Assembly (NCBI GenBank): GCA_958450365.1 | Contig: CAUEEP010000857.1 | Span: 170,895-234,894, forward strand | Direction of reading: 5' to 3' | Source of the DNA: Mesorhabditis belari | Taxonomy: Eukaryota; Nematoda; Chromadorea; Rhabditida; Rhabditidae | DNA length: 64,000 nt | Shown here: positions 1 through 10,133 of the stretch, in pieces | How positions within the stretch are numbered: position 1 is the first letter of the stretch | Layout of the letters: each line of letters begins with the position of its first letter | The notes under the pieces: model-generated | Database searches by the model: none | What the model saw: the letters and a program-made list of their open reading frames with translations, nothing else | What the model was told of the DNA's origin: nothing | Program-made: the position numbers and the translations under genes

Positions 1-267
1 AACCTAAGCCCCGCCCACTTTACTTTTGCCTTATAACTTTGGGTAGATCATATCTTTTGAGCTCGTTTTGGTGTCATTCGACGCGGTATTTGATTCTGCA
101 TCGAATGATAGCCAAAATAATCAAAATGGAAGGATCTGGCCTGAGAAGAACATGAAAAACCGAAAAATCGCCAACCGACTTCGTTACAAGTCCAATAGGC
201 ATCCTCATTCTATATTCTGCCTACAGACTCCCACAATTGTCTCTTCTCGAGCTCTACCGTCACTCAC

Positions 268-2200
268 CTTATACAAATAATCCTCTTGTGTCAAATTGAA
301 GTTTTTCATGTCGAAATCTTGATCAACATCATTGTATGAGTAGACGTGCGTCGAGAAATCCGCTGACGCGACAACAGTTCGCGTCAAACGATAGCCAATG
401 CCTGGAATTGAAGGAATGAGCGTTTGGATGAGGGTTTGCGTGTGTTTTGTGTGCTCTCAACGCATGAAAAAAAGGCTTCACACTTACACAAGAACTATTT
501 CAACGTCCAGCCACCGATTTTCAAAACCCGTTTTGGTAGTTTTTTTTTGACACGCACCAGCTTTCCCGTAGTATTGATTGATGAGTTGATCACTTGTCGC
601 CTGCGAGAGTTTCCTCAAATTCACCCCAACCGAATCGGTGATCGCTCCACCGAATCCGAGCACTTTCTGGAAGGGAAATTCACTGAATCCGATAACTTTT
701 CTCGAATTTAGCCTTTCTGGAAGGCACTAGGATGATTGCCGTACTCAATTTGTCATACTGTAGCATTTGGATAAGACGAAAAATAGCTGGCGAGTTTCGG
801 GAAGCCAAGAGATGAAAACTTTAGTTTATTTTGTAAAATTTAGCCTTTCTGGAAGGCACGAGGAATATTGGCAGAGTTTTTGAGGTCATTTTTTCATTTT
901 TTAACTTTTCACTTTCCTACCTGGAATCTCTTGCCGAAATCGATCGTGATCGTGTCGGAGACGTCTGAAAAGGCTTACGGATTTTGTAAATCAATCTCAA
1001 TAAATAGATTTCACTTGGGAAAGCGGTGAAATGATAGTCGATTCGGTCCATTCGATTCCCGTCTCTTGAAGAAAGAAACAGCACGAAGGCATCTTTCTAA
1101 ATGTTGACCCAGTTACAATATAGAAAATCTCAATTTCTAACACTTTCAAAACTTGCTGTGCCTTCCAGAACTGAGTCTCAGCGCAAAAGAAATCGAGGTT
1201 CGTTTTGAGAGGTTCAAAATTTTGAGTCAAAGTCGTTGCGTCAAAGTCAAATTTTTAGTTTTGACTTTTTTGCAACGATCACCGCTCAAATCTTTATCGT
1301 GAGTTCCAGATCACTTACTGTGATGCTCCCCACGTCATCGAAATCGTCGAAATCTTGTAAATTTCTCAGGATACCGAAATCAAGAAAAAGATATATATAT
1401 GAGCATTATTCGAAAGCTATTTCCAGCTAGTTTATATACTTTACGGCCCAGGAAACTCAAGCTTTCTGGCACGCTGAAGCTCAAAAAAGCTGATCAGTGT
1501 GCCAGAACTCGCTCAGGCTTAGGCTTAAGCTTCGATTTAGGCTTCGGCTCCAACTCAGGCTCAGGATTAGGCTTAGGCTTAGACTCAGGCTCAGGCTTAG
1601 GCTTCGGCTCCAACTCAGGCTTCGGCTTAGGCTTCGGCTCGAACTCAGGCTCAGGCTTCGGCTTGAGGAATTAGCTAAGCTGGAATGGGTTTTTTTCGAA
1701 AACCACCTCTCCCTTTGTGCAGTCAATTTCCCCAAAAAGTTGAATGAATTCAAAAAGGTTTTTATTCCAAAATGTAGAGGAGATCTTCAGCTTTCGAATG
1801 ATATATAACACTCATCTACATCTGTTCGATATCTTGAGAAATTTACAAAAGAGTATATGCATAATTGGACAACCCAATATATAAAAAATTTAAAATAATC
1901 AATTTCTAACACTTTCAAAAGGTGCTGTGCCTTCCAGAACTGAGTTTCAGCGCAAAAGAATTCGAGGTTCGTTTTGAGAAGTTGAAAATTTTGAGTCAAA
2001 GTCGTTGCGTTAAAGTCAAATTTTTAGTTTTGACTTTTTTGCAACGATCACCGCTCAAATCTCTATCGTGAGTTCCAGATCGCTTACTGTGATATTCCCA
2101 ACGTCATCGAAATCGTCGCAATAGCTCGCGTTGCACACGCACCCGATCGCAGCTCCGGTTGCGGTGTCAGGGTAGACGCGTTGGCGACACGGGTTCCGCG
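268..2200 (-). CDS. gba: Glucosylceramidase (GBA, GH30 family) 5' part, truncated by left window edge
   Basis: Lysosomal glucocerebrosidase, which removes glucose from glucosylceramide. Minus-strand exons: 2088-2200 (NPC..CVCNASYCDDFD, the N-terminal four-cysteine segment of GBA), about 1015-1064 (ETGIEWTESTIISPLSQ), 921-964 (VSDTITIDFGKRFQ), 558-666 (KVLGFGGAITDSVGVNLRKL, equivalent to KVKGFGGAMTD of human GBA) and 268-401 (GIGYRLTRTVVASADFSTHV, then YNDVDQDFDMKNF, equivalent to the IRVPMASCDFS..DDFQLHNF stretch). The last three exons join in phase (43 codons shared cleanly). The join between the second and third exon does not close in phase, so one boundary or a small exon there is unresolved. 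No signal-peptide exon was found upstream, and the catalytic glutamates lie in exons beyond base 1. Introns carry the 142-bp-type repeats. Family assignment is firm from the motifs; exon limits are partly inferred. Confidence 0.78.
1290..1450 (-). pseudogene. Duplicated fragment of the gba first visible exon plus its donor and intron
   Basis: On the minus strand the 3' end of the 2088-2200 exon (GACGATTTCGATGACGT..ATCACA followed by the donor GTAAGTG) recurs near 1325-1370. The following intron sequence down to about 1160 also matches the intron after 2088. The duplicated exon piece lacks the cysteine-rich coding part, so it is best read as a partial tandem duplication inside the gene. If it were spliced in, it would add a frame-disrupting exon. 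Confidence 0.6.
1511..1667 (+). repeat. Degenerate interstitial telomere-like array (GGCTTA/GGCTCA/GGCTTC)
   Basis: Hexamers of the form GGCTTA, GGCTCA, GGCTTC and AACTCA run for about 157 bases within a gba intron. They share the TTAGGC core of the terminal telomere but are heavily mutated, with variants nested in an 18-24 bp higher-order pattern. Translations of both strands give low-complexity peptides and are not genes. Confidence 0.8.
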
Positions 2201-2254
2201 CTGGAAACTCGTTTTGAGTATGCATTCAGTGTTATCCGAATTTGTTTCGATAAC

Positions 2255-2850
2255 TATGGGTGTCATGCTGATTTTTGAGCTATTCAAATCCTTAAGATTG
2301 CCTTTTTAAAAGTTCGGGCTATAAACCTGAAGCTATGAAGCCTTGAATCTTTGCTAAACGGAAACCTTTTCCAACTCAAATGAAAATTTCTCTAGTTCTG
2401 GATGTCATGCTAGCTTTTGAGCTACTCAAATCCTTAAGATTGCCTTTTTAAAAGTTTCGGCTCTAGAGATAGCTTTGGAGCCCTGAATCTTTGCCAAACA
2501 AAAGCCTTTCCCAATTCAAATCGAAATTTCTCTAGTTCTGGATGTCACACAATATTTTGAGCTATTCAGATTTTTGAGATTGGGTTTTTAAAAGTTTTGG
2601 CTGCGAGCCTGAAGCTATGAAGCCTTGAATCTTTGCTAAACGAAACCCTTTTCCAATTCAAATGGAAATTTCGTTAGTTCTGGATGTCATGCTAGCTTTT
2701 GAGCTACTCAAATCCTTAGGATTACCTTTTTAAAAGTTTCGGCTCTAGAGATAGCTTTGGAGCCCCGAATCTTTGCCAAACAAAACCCTTTTCCAATTCA
2801 AATCGAAATTTCTCTAGTTCTGGATGTCACACAATATTTTAAGGTATTCA
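2255..2850. repeat. Tandem block, about 141-bp unit, box as CTGGATGTCAT/CAC
   Basis: Box copies (TTCTGGATGTCA) occur at about 2398, 2538, 2681 and 2821, spacing 140-143 bases. Each is followed by GAGCTA(C/T)TCA and a TTTTTAAAAGTT segment. Units alternate between two slightly different subtypes, implying a dimeric higher-order repeat. Confidence 0.85.
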
Positions 2851-3099
2851 AAATTTGAGAATTCGAAAATTTTTCAGAAACCAACCGAACGTCACCAAAA
2901 ATAGCAGAAAAAATATAGAAAATCGCCAAAATCTCTCCATTTCTTTTTCTTCTCGTTTCCAACAACGAAATGTGCTCGGGAAAGCCTTAAATACTTTGAA
3001 AACTGATAAGAAATGGAGAGAAAAGAGAAACCGCTCGAATTTTGACTCATTTTCGGCTTTTTATGCACATTGAACATTGGATTTTAGTTAAAAAAAGAA

Positions 3100-3930
3100 T
3101 GCTAAAGAATGAATGCTTAAATGCTAATTTTCTTCGATAATTAGATAACGTGCTTCCCAGAAAGCTGAAATTTTTTATTAGCATAGAAATTGTGGATAAT
3201 GAAAAACTTTGAATTTGAAAAATTCGGATTTGGAAAGTTTTAGGACTGGATGATTTCACAGTACCCTGTAGCTCGAAAAGTGTTCTAGATTTTAAAAATG
3301 GCAATCCTGGATGTCATGTAAATTTTCTAGAAGATTAGAGAATGAAGAACTTTGAATTCGAAAAATTCGGATTTGGTCTGCTTTAGGACTGGATGATTTT
3401 ATAATAACCTGTAGCTCAAAAAGTGTTCTAGATTTTAAAAATGGCAATCCTGGATGTCATGTAAGCTTTCTAGAAGATTAGATCAAGGAAAAATTCAAAT
3501 TCGGAAAATTCGGATATTGTGTTCCAGGACTGGATGATTTTACAATACCCTGTGGCTCGAGAAGTGTTCTAGATTGTAAAAATGGCAATCCTGGATGTCA
3601 TGTAAATTTTCTAGAAGATAGGTTAAAGGAAAACTTTGAATTTGAAAAAATTTGGATATGCTAAATTAAAGTTTGGGAGAATCTACCGTACTCTCTACCG
3701 TCCTAAGCGGTTCAGGTTTCTAAAGTTTAAAAATGGCAATCCTGGATATCATGTAAATTTTCTAGAAGATTAGATCATGGGAAACTTTGAATTCGAAAAA
3801 TTTGGATTTGGTAGGTTTTAGGACTGGATGATTTTATAATACCCTGTAGCTCGAAAAGTGTTCTAGATTTTAAAAATGGCAATCCTGGATGTCATGTAAA
3901 CTTTCTCAAAGATTGGATAATGAAAAACAT
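3100..3930. repeat. Tandem block A1, about 142-bp unit (AATCCTGGATGTCATGTAA)
   Basis: Box copies at about 3307, 3450, 3592, 3741 and 3884 are each followed by TTTTCTAGAAGATTAGATCA and a TTTGAATTCGAAAAATTCGG segment. The same family returns at 6170-6360 and 7980-8650, so gene copies and introns have been inserted into, or grown around, one repeat field. No gene is seen in this interval. Confidence 0.85.
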
Positions 3931-4159
3931 CAACTTAAAAAAATCAACAAACAGGCTGAGTGACGGTACTTGGAAGAAACTTTAGAGCTAAAGAATGAAT
4001 GCTTAAATGCTAATTTTTTTTCGATAATTAGATAATGTGTTCTCCAGAAAGCTCAAATTTTTTATTAGCATAGAAATTGTGAGAAATTTTGAGGCTAAAA
4101 TATTGAGCAACTGGTTTGCTGAGTCTCCTCTTTCCAAGCCCTTTTCAAAACCTGTTCTT

Positions 4160-4690
4160 TTGCTTTATTTCGGTCTCGTGCTTTCCAGAAAAGGTAAATA
4201 TTCAAAAATTGAGTGATTTCGAGGGAATTGGTGTCGTAAAATGACGTGATGACGGTTTCCAGCGGTTTTCAGCGGTTTCCAAGCGACAGCGGCTGAGCCA
4301 AGGATTTGAAAACGAATTTGTCGGTGGTTCTGGAAGGCACACAACTCAAAAACACTTCTATTTTGCTTTGAAAGTGATTTTGAGGCGAGTGGTGTTGCCG
4401 AATTACAGTTGACCGAGAAATTTTGCAAGCGCTGCAAGGGAATTAACTTCTAACGTTTTCTAGGCTCATCCTGGAAGGCACACAGCTGAAAAATAAACTA
4501 ATCGCCGGGAAATTTGCATTTTAAGCAAAACCCATTAAGCATCGAACAAATCTTCAAATCAAATCGAATTTCAACAAATTTCGGGAAATTTTTAGGAAAG
4601 TCAATAACGTGCCTTCCAGAATGACGATTGGATTCTTGAGAGTTCAACTAAATGAGCGAATTTACAAAATTTTCACCCAGCTATTGTTTG
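4160..4690 (-). pseudogene. Inverted copy of the intron and exon 3 start of the 14.1-15.6 kb membrane-protein gene
   Basis: On the minus strand this segment matches 15030-15510: the same order of box copies, the sequence AATTTCTCGGTCAACT, and the beginning of the transmembrane exon (ATCCTTGGCTCAGCCGCTG). Homology stops within that exon at about 4282. The piece carries an acceptor and about 20 coding bases but no remaining gene, so it is a non-functional inverted duplicate about 10.8 kb away. Confidence 0.8.
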
Positions 4691-4784
4691 GGTGCCTTTC
4701 TCGGTGTTCTGTTTGTTCAGCTCGATGGTTGTTTGGGGGATTTTGTGAAAATTGCTGCTAATTCGCTCGATTTCTTTTTCAAAG

Positions 4785-5110
4785 GGCCAAATGACATCCA
4801 GATCGGAGAATTCGATCGGTTTTTTGAACTTTCAGCAACATTTTCCTTGGTTTAATTACCCAGCTCATTTTTCAGTTTGACGAAGTTTTCAAATTTGTAT
4901 ATAACCCTTGATTTTGTGCCCAAAAAGGCCAAATGACATCCAGATCGGGCATTTTGATTGGCGTTTCCCATTTCCTGCAACATTTTCCTTGGTTTAATTA
5001 CCCAGCTCATTTTTTAGTTGAACGAAGTTTTAGAATTTGCATATCATCCCTGATTTTGTGCCCAAACAGCCAAATGACATCCAGATTGACCATTCCAATC
5101 AATTTCAGCA
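4785..5110. repeat. Three-copy block, 141-142-bp unit (CCAAATGACATCCAGAT)
   Basis: Box copies begin at about 4791, 4933 and 5074. Between them runs a conserved segment ACATTTTCCTTGGTTTAATT followed by ACCCAGCTCATTTTTCAGTT. Confidence 0.8.
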
Positions 5111-5293
5111 ATTTTAAGCAAAACAAAGCAACATAAACGCCCCCAATCTCAATACTGAGCTCTCTGTCACTTTATTTTCGAATAAATGCAAACTTTTCAC
5201 TGTTTTCTTTCAATCTGGAACGCATTTGATCTCAAGCTCTCAAAAAAACGGTGGATTTATTCAAATAAAATGATCACTCTGCCCATCCACTGC

Positions 5294-7877
5294 TTATTTT
5301 CCGTAGGCTGATGGCTGGTAAGCTCCGGCGCCATATCCGCCTCCATATCCACCTCCATATCCGCCGTATCCTTGGCCGTATCCTCCGTATGGGAAATGAT
5401 GATGATGATGGTGATGACGGCTGAAAACTTGATTGAGATTGAGGGCAGATGGAGGACAGATTGAGGACAGATTGAGGGCAGATGGACAGTCTTCAGTAAC
5501 CAGATTGAGAGCAGTAACCAGTTACAGTTTGTAAGAGCTACTGTAGGCTAGGTTAAAGTAATCGACAGTAATCGACAGTAATCGACATTAATCGACAGTA
5601 ATCGACATTAATCGACAGTAATCGACATTAATCGACAGTAATCGACAGTAATCGACAGTAATCGACAGTAATCGACAGTAATCGACAGTAATCGACGGTA
5701 ATCGACGGTAATCGACAGTAATCGACAGTAATCGACGGTAATCGACAGTAATCGACAGTAATCGACAGTAATCGACAGTAATCTCCCCACAAGTCCAATC
5801 CAAAAGCCCCACATCATATACAAAATTTAAATCGTACAACTCAAAAAATTAAACAATAACTTTTTAAAGTTGCCATCCAGCTAGCATAAAAAACGTTCTT
5901 TTAAAGAAATCGTTCTACTAGAAAAAAAGTAATGGCAGTGAACTTTTACAAAGCAGAATTTAGAGAGGTTCTCCTTCCGTCCGTCCCGAATCTGTTCCTC
6001 ATTGTTAACAAGGGCAAATTTAGCTGCGTCTGTGCCTAAGGCCCCCCACCGCACACGAAAATGTCGGTGCGGCGTTCTACTTATGGCCGGGGGAAAAATT
6101 TTGGATATGCTAAATAAAAGACTGGGAGAATCTACCGTACTCTGTAAGCCTTTCAAGCTTCTAAAGTTTAAAAATGGCAATCCTGGATATCATGTAAACT
6201 TTCTAGAAGATTAGATCATGAAGAACTTTGAATTCGAAAAATTTGGATTTGGTCTGCTTTAGGACTGGATGATTTTGCAATACCCTGTAGCTCAAAAAGT
6301 GTTCTAGATTTTAAAAATGTAAATCCTGGATGTCATGTAAACTTTCTAGAAGCTTGGATAATGAAAAAACTATCAACTTAAAAAAATCAAAAAACAGGCT
6401 GAGTTACGGTACTTAGAAGAAACTTTAGAACCCCGAATCAGTGCTCGGAAAAGTCGCAAAGTACTTTAAAGTTGAAATTGACCCAAGGAGACATTACAGT
6501 AACCCAATTTTCTTCAAAAACCACCAACCGATGATGTCTGTGACGATGGCGACGGCTGAAAATAGGTATTTGATTACTGTAGCTAGAAAAACTGAGCTAC
6601 TGTAGATATGGTGTCTTTTACGATTACTGTAATGGGTTGGACAAGCTTTTCTTGCAACGAACCTTCCCGAGTCGGAGGAGTCCGACGAGCCGGAGTGAGA
6701 GCCTGATCCCGAGCTTGAGCTAGAGCCCGATCCGCTGAAAATATCGATTTGATGAAATATTTTATAACCATTTGGTAATGTGCCTTCCATAGTCGCTAAA
6801 AGCTGACAGAAATTTGATTTTAAGACAACGGTTGTTTGTCTACGCTTGACTACTCTAACCGATTAGATACAGAAATCAAAATGAAAGCTTTCTCTTATCT
6901 AACTCTTTCAGAGCCTAGCGTGCTTCCCATAGTCGCTAGAAACTGACAGAAATTTGATTTTAAGACAACGATCGTTTGCCTACGCTTCACTACTCTAACC
7001 GACCTAAATACAGAAATCAAAATTAAAGCTTTCTCTTATTTAACTCTTTCAATACATAGTGTGCCTTCCATAGTTAAAGTTAAAGCTTTCAAAACCGAAT
7101 TTCTAGCTAAATGACCTTCCCGAGCCTCACCTTCCTGAGCTTGATCCCGATCCGGAGCTAGAGCTAGAGTCAGACGATCCACTGTCCGAGTCGGATCCGG
7201 ATGAGCCAGAGGAGCTACTAAAATCAGAAACTTTTTCGAATTCAATTGCACCAACCTTCCCGATCCGGATCCACTGCTGGAGCTGCTGGAGCTATGGTGG
7301 CGGCGACGGCGGAATAACTAGAAAACGATTCATTCGAGTTTGACTCAATTTTTCCTCAAAAAAATTTTCAGATTTGAAAAATTGCAGCATTTTTCGAAAT
7401 CCTGGATGTCACAGGAAAAATTTAGAAAAAAATCACTCACGAATTCGTGAAGTGCCGGAAGTTGGAAGACGGGCACGTTCGCTTGGCCCTGGAATTTTAT
7501 GGTTTTTAGAAAAATTATGGAAAAAATAATTTGATTTTTGGAGATTCTGGATGTCATGTTTGCTAGAAATTAAATTTTAAAGGTCAGTTTTTTAAATTTG
7601 AAAAAATTCGGTCCTCAGGGGTACTGTAGTTTAAGCGTCAAATAGCAAGCAGCTTTTAGATGGCTTAAAAGCTATTTTTAGATAATCAAGACTATTTAAG
7701 ACTATTTAAGACTTATCCACGCACCCAAGTGATCTGTGGAGGAGCGGCGGCGACGACAGGCGCATCCTGTTGCTGATCACCGTAGCCGGGAGCTGGCGGC
7801 GCGGCAGCTGGAGCTCCGTACTGCGCGAAGGCCACCGACAATAGTAGAGAGCTCACCGTTATTCCCAAAAACCTCAT
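5294..7877 (-). CDS. Secreted Ser/His/Arg- and Gly/Tyr-rich protein, 191 aa, 7 exons
   Basis: Exons (minus): 7725-7877, 7441-7488, 7256-7317, 7131-7217, 6663-6734, 6529-6555, 5294-5420; all phases close to 191 codons. Residues 1-18 form a signal peptide (MRFLGITVSSLLLSVAFA). A Pro/Ala-rich segment follows, then RRRRHH and long Ser/Gly/Asp runs, then RRHRHRHHRR directly joined to seven histidines, and a C-terminal (Y/G)GGY repeat ending in AYGK. The start lies two bases after a TCCAG acceptor that is itself a copy of the window's box. The tail resembles Gly/Tyr-rich nematode antimicrobial or cuticle proteins. The His run could bind Zn, Cu or Ni (inference). It faces the similar gene at 10.1 kb head to head. 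No family match is claimed. Confidence 0.75.
5557..5784. repeat. 10-bp minisatellite TAATCGACAG, about 23 copies
   Basis: Perfect or near-perfect tandem copies of GTAATCGACA with ATT and CGG variants, located in the last intron of the secreted-protein gene. Open frames across it exist only because the unit lacks stops in some frames. Confidence 0.9.
5860..6370. repeat. Tandem block A2 plus a divergent segment, in the last intron
   Basis: The right part (6105-6370) repeats block A1 units, including the GGAGAATCTACCGTACTCT variant seen also at 3670 and 8390. The left part (5880-6100) contains a GC-richer stretch with CCGCACACGAAAATGTCGGT of unknown origin. Confidence 0.7.
6775..7085. repeat. 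Three-copy intronic block, 140-141-bp unit (GTGCCTTCCATAGTCGCTA)
   Basis: Box-like copies with CCATAG instead of CCAGA start at about 6780, 6920 and 7061. They are followed by AGCTGACAGAAATTTGATTT. This is the most altered form of the box in a regular array. Confidence 0.75.
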
Positions 7878-7959
7878 TCCTGGAACGCACTTGGGTGTTT
7901 AAGAGGAAACCTTTTGCAGAAAACCTTTGAAAATTTGAAATTCTAATTTAAAAAAGAGC

Positions 7960-8660
7960 TCTAACTGACTGAGAGAATCTACCGTACTCTGTAGCTCAAA
8001 AAGTGTTCTAGATTTTAAAAATGGCAATCCTGGATATCATGTAAGCTTTCTAGAAGATTGGATCAAGGAAAACTTTGAATTTGAAAAATTCGGAATTGGA
8101 AAGTTTTAGGACTGGATGATTTTATAATAACCTGTAACTCAAAAAGTGTTCTAGATTTTAAAAATGGCAATTCTGGATGTCATGTAAAGTTTCTAGAAGA
8201 TTAGCTCAAGGAAAACTTTGAATTTGAAAAATTTGGATATTTAGGACTGGATGATTTTACAATAACCCTTAGCTCAAAAATTTATTTAGATTTTAAAAAT
8301 GATGATCCTGGATATCACATAAAATTTCTAGAAGGTCGGATAATGAAAAAGTTAGCATTCGAAAATTTCGGATATGCTAAATTAAAGGCTGGGAGAATCT
8401 ACCGTACTCCGTAAGTCTTTCAGGCTTCTAAAGTTTAAAAATGGCAATTCTGGATGTCATGTAAAGTTTCTAGAAGATTGGATAATGAAGAACTTTGAAT
8501 TTGAAAATTTTGGATTTGGTCTGCTATAGGACTGGATGATTTTGCAATAAACTGTAACTCAAAAAGTGTTCTAGATTTTAAAAATGTAAATCCTGGATGT
8601 CATGTAAATTTTCTAGAAGATTTGCTCAAGGAAAAGTTTGAATTCGAAAATTTTGGATAC
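7960..8660. repeat. Tandem block A3, about 142-bp unit, upstream of the secreted-protein gene
   Basis: Box copies at about 8029, 8171, 8307, 8451 and 8591 continue the family of block A1. The block lies directly 5' of the minus-strand gene and may contain its promoter; I see no clear TATA element. 8660-9230 holds further isolated boxes (8935, 9083) and no convincing gene. Confidence 0.8.
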
Positions 8661-9224
8661 TTTCATGCCCTGAATCCGCCTCTTTTATCCTCAATTTCTC
8701 TCACCCCAACGAGACAAAATTTATTGGGAAAATCCTCGTAAATTTCTCGATTTTTGAGACAAAACAAAAAAATGGCTCATCGCAATGAATTGACGATAGA
8801 AATTAATGGGGGAAAATTTGTGAGCGAGACAAAACTTTTTGGCGGGACGAATTTCGAGGCGACCGAATTTTCCATGCCTTGCTTGGGCTTAGGCTTCTGG
8901 TTTCTGGTCTCTTCTGGTTTCTGGGGCAAGCTGGAACGCACAAAAGCTCGATTTCTATTTGGTGGATGAAATTTACCGTAAGAACTTATCGTAAGAACTT
9001 TTCGTAAGGTTCTTTCGTCGAGGCTCAGTTTAGCGCGCATTGGCTGAGTTTTTTTGAGATAAAAATATGGTTTTGGTGTAAGCTGGAAAGCACAAAAGCT
9101 AGATTGGGTGTACTGTAGAGGTCTGTAGCGCTCTAGCTACAGTATCCCGAAATGGAAATCGACTATCGACTATCGAACTCGAAAATTTCCGTGGAACCAA
9201 GTTAATCTTTTTATCTTCTAGATA

Positions 9225-9840
9225 TCTTTTGTGCTATCCAGATTGACTAATTATCGCAAAATTTCTGGCCAAAACGAATTCAGGAGCAGAATTTTCCGTC
9301 AGACTCATTTCACCAAATCTTCAACCGGTTTCCTACCGAATCAAGCCCATATCTTATTCTAGAACCGTATCGTGACATCCAGATCGACTAATTATCGCAA
9401 AATTCCTGGCCTAAATCAATTCTTGAACAGAATTTTCCGCCAGACTCATTGAACGAGTTTTGGGTCCTTAATTTCTATCGAGTCAAGCTAATCTTTTATT
9501 CTAGATATCTTTCGTGACATCCAGCTTGACCGAATATCTTGAAATTTTTGGCTAAAACCAATTTTTGAGAACAATTTTTCTGTCGAACTCTACCGGTGAA
9601 ACTTGAGATCAAAATGTCTATCGAATCAAGCCTACATTTTATTCTAGAACTGTTCCGTGACATCCAGATTGACTAATTATCGCAAAATTCTCGGCGAAAA
9701 TCGACTCTTGAGCAGGATTTTCCGTCAGACTCATTCCGCCGAATCTTGACCAAGGTTTTCTACCGAATCAAGCCAATATCTTACTCTAGAGCTGTTCCGT
9801 GACATCCAGCTTGATCAAATGCTTCAAAATTTTCAAGCAA
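9225..9840. repeat. Tandem block B1, 142-143-bp unit (GTGACATCCAGATTGACTAA)
   Basis: Box copies at about 9232, 9372, 9514, 9657 and 9799. Subtypes alternate (CTAATTATCGCAAAATT versus CCGAATATCTTGAAATTT). The same two-subtype pattern recurs at 13360-13810, a direct duplication of the block about 4.1 kb away. Confidence 0.88.
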
Positions 9841-10133
9841 AATCAAGCAAAAATCTTTATAGATCTTTATAGATCTTTATCGACCTTTATATCTTTAACT
9901 GTGACTTTTCTGACGCCCAGTTTGCACACTGTGAATGTGAAAATGTCGATTCACCAAAGATCTCATGGGATTTCCGCAGCGATCTCCGTTTTGGGGGCGA
10001 TTCGATGCTTTGACTGGGCTTTGGTGAATCACGGAAATCACCTTAAAAACATTGACGTTCCGAGAAAATTTTCATTTAAATCTTTCGGCTTTCTAGAATT
10101 TGTTGCTTTTTGAATATAATATAATTGCAGAAG

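Noticed and set aside
5588..5839. Frames with SITVDYCRLL repeats
   Set aside because: Translation of the TAATCGACAG minisatellite inside an intron.
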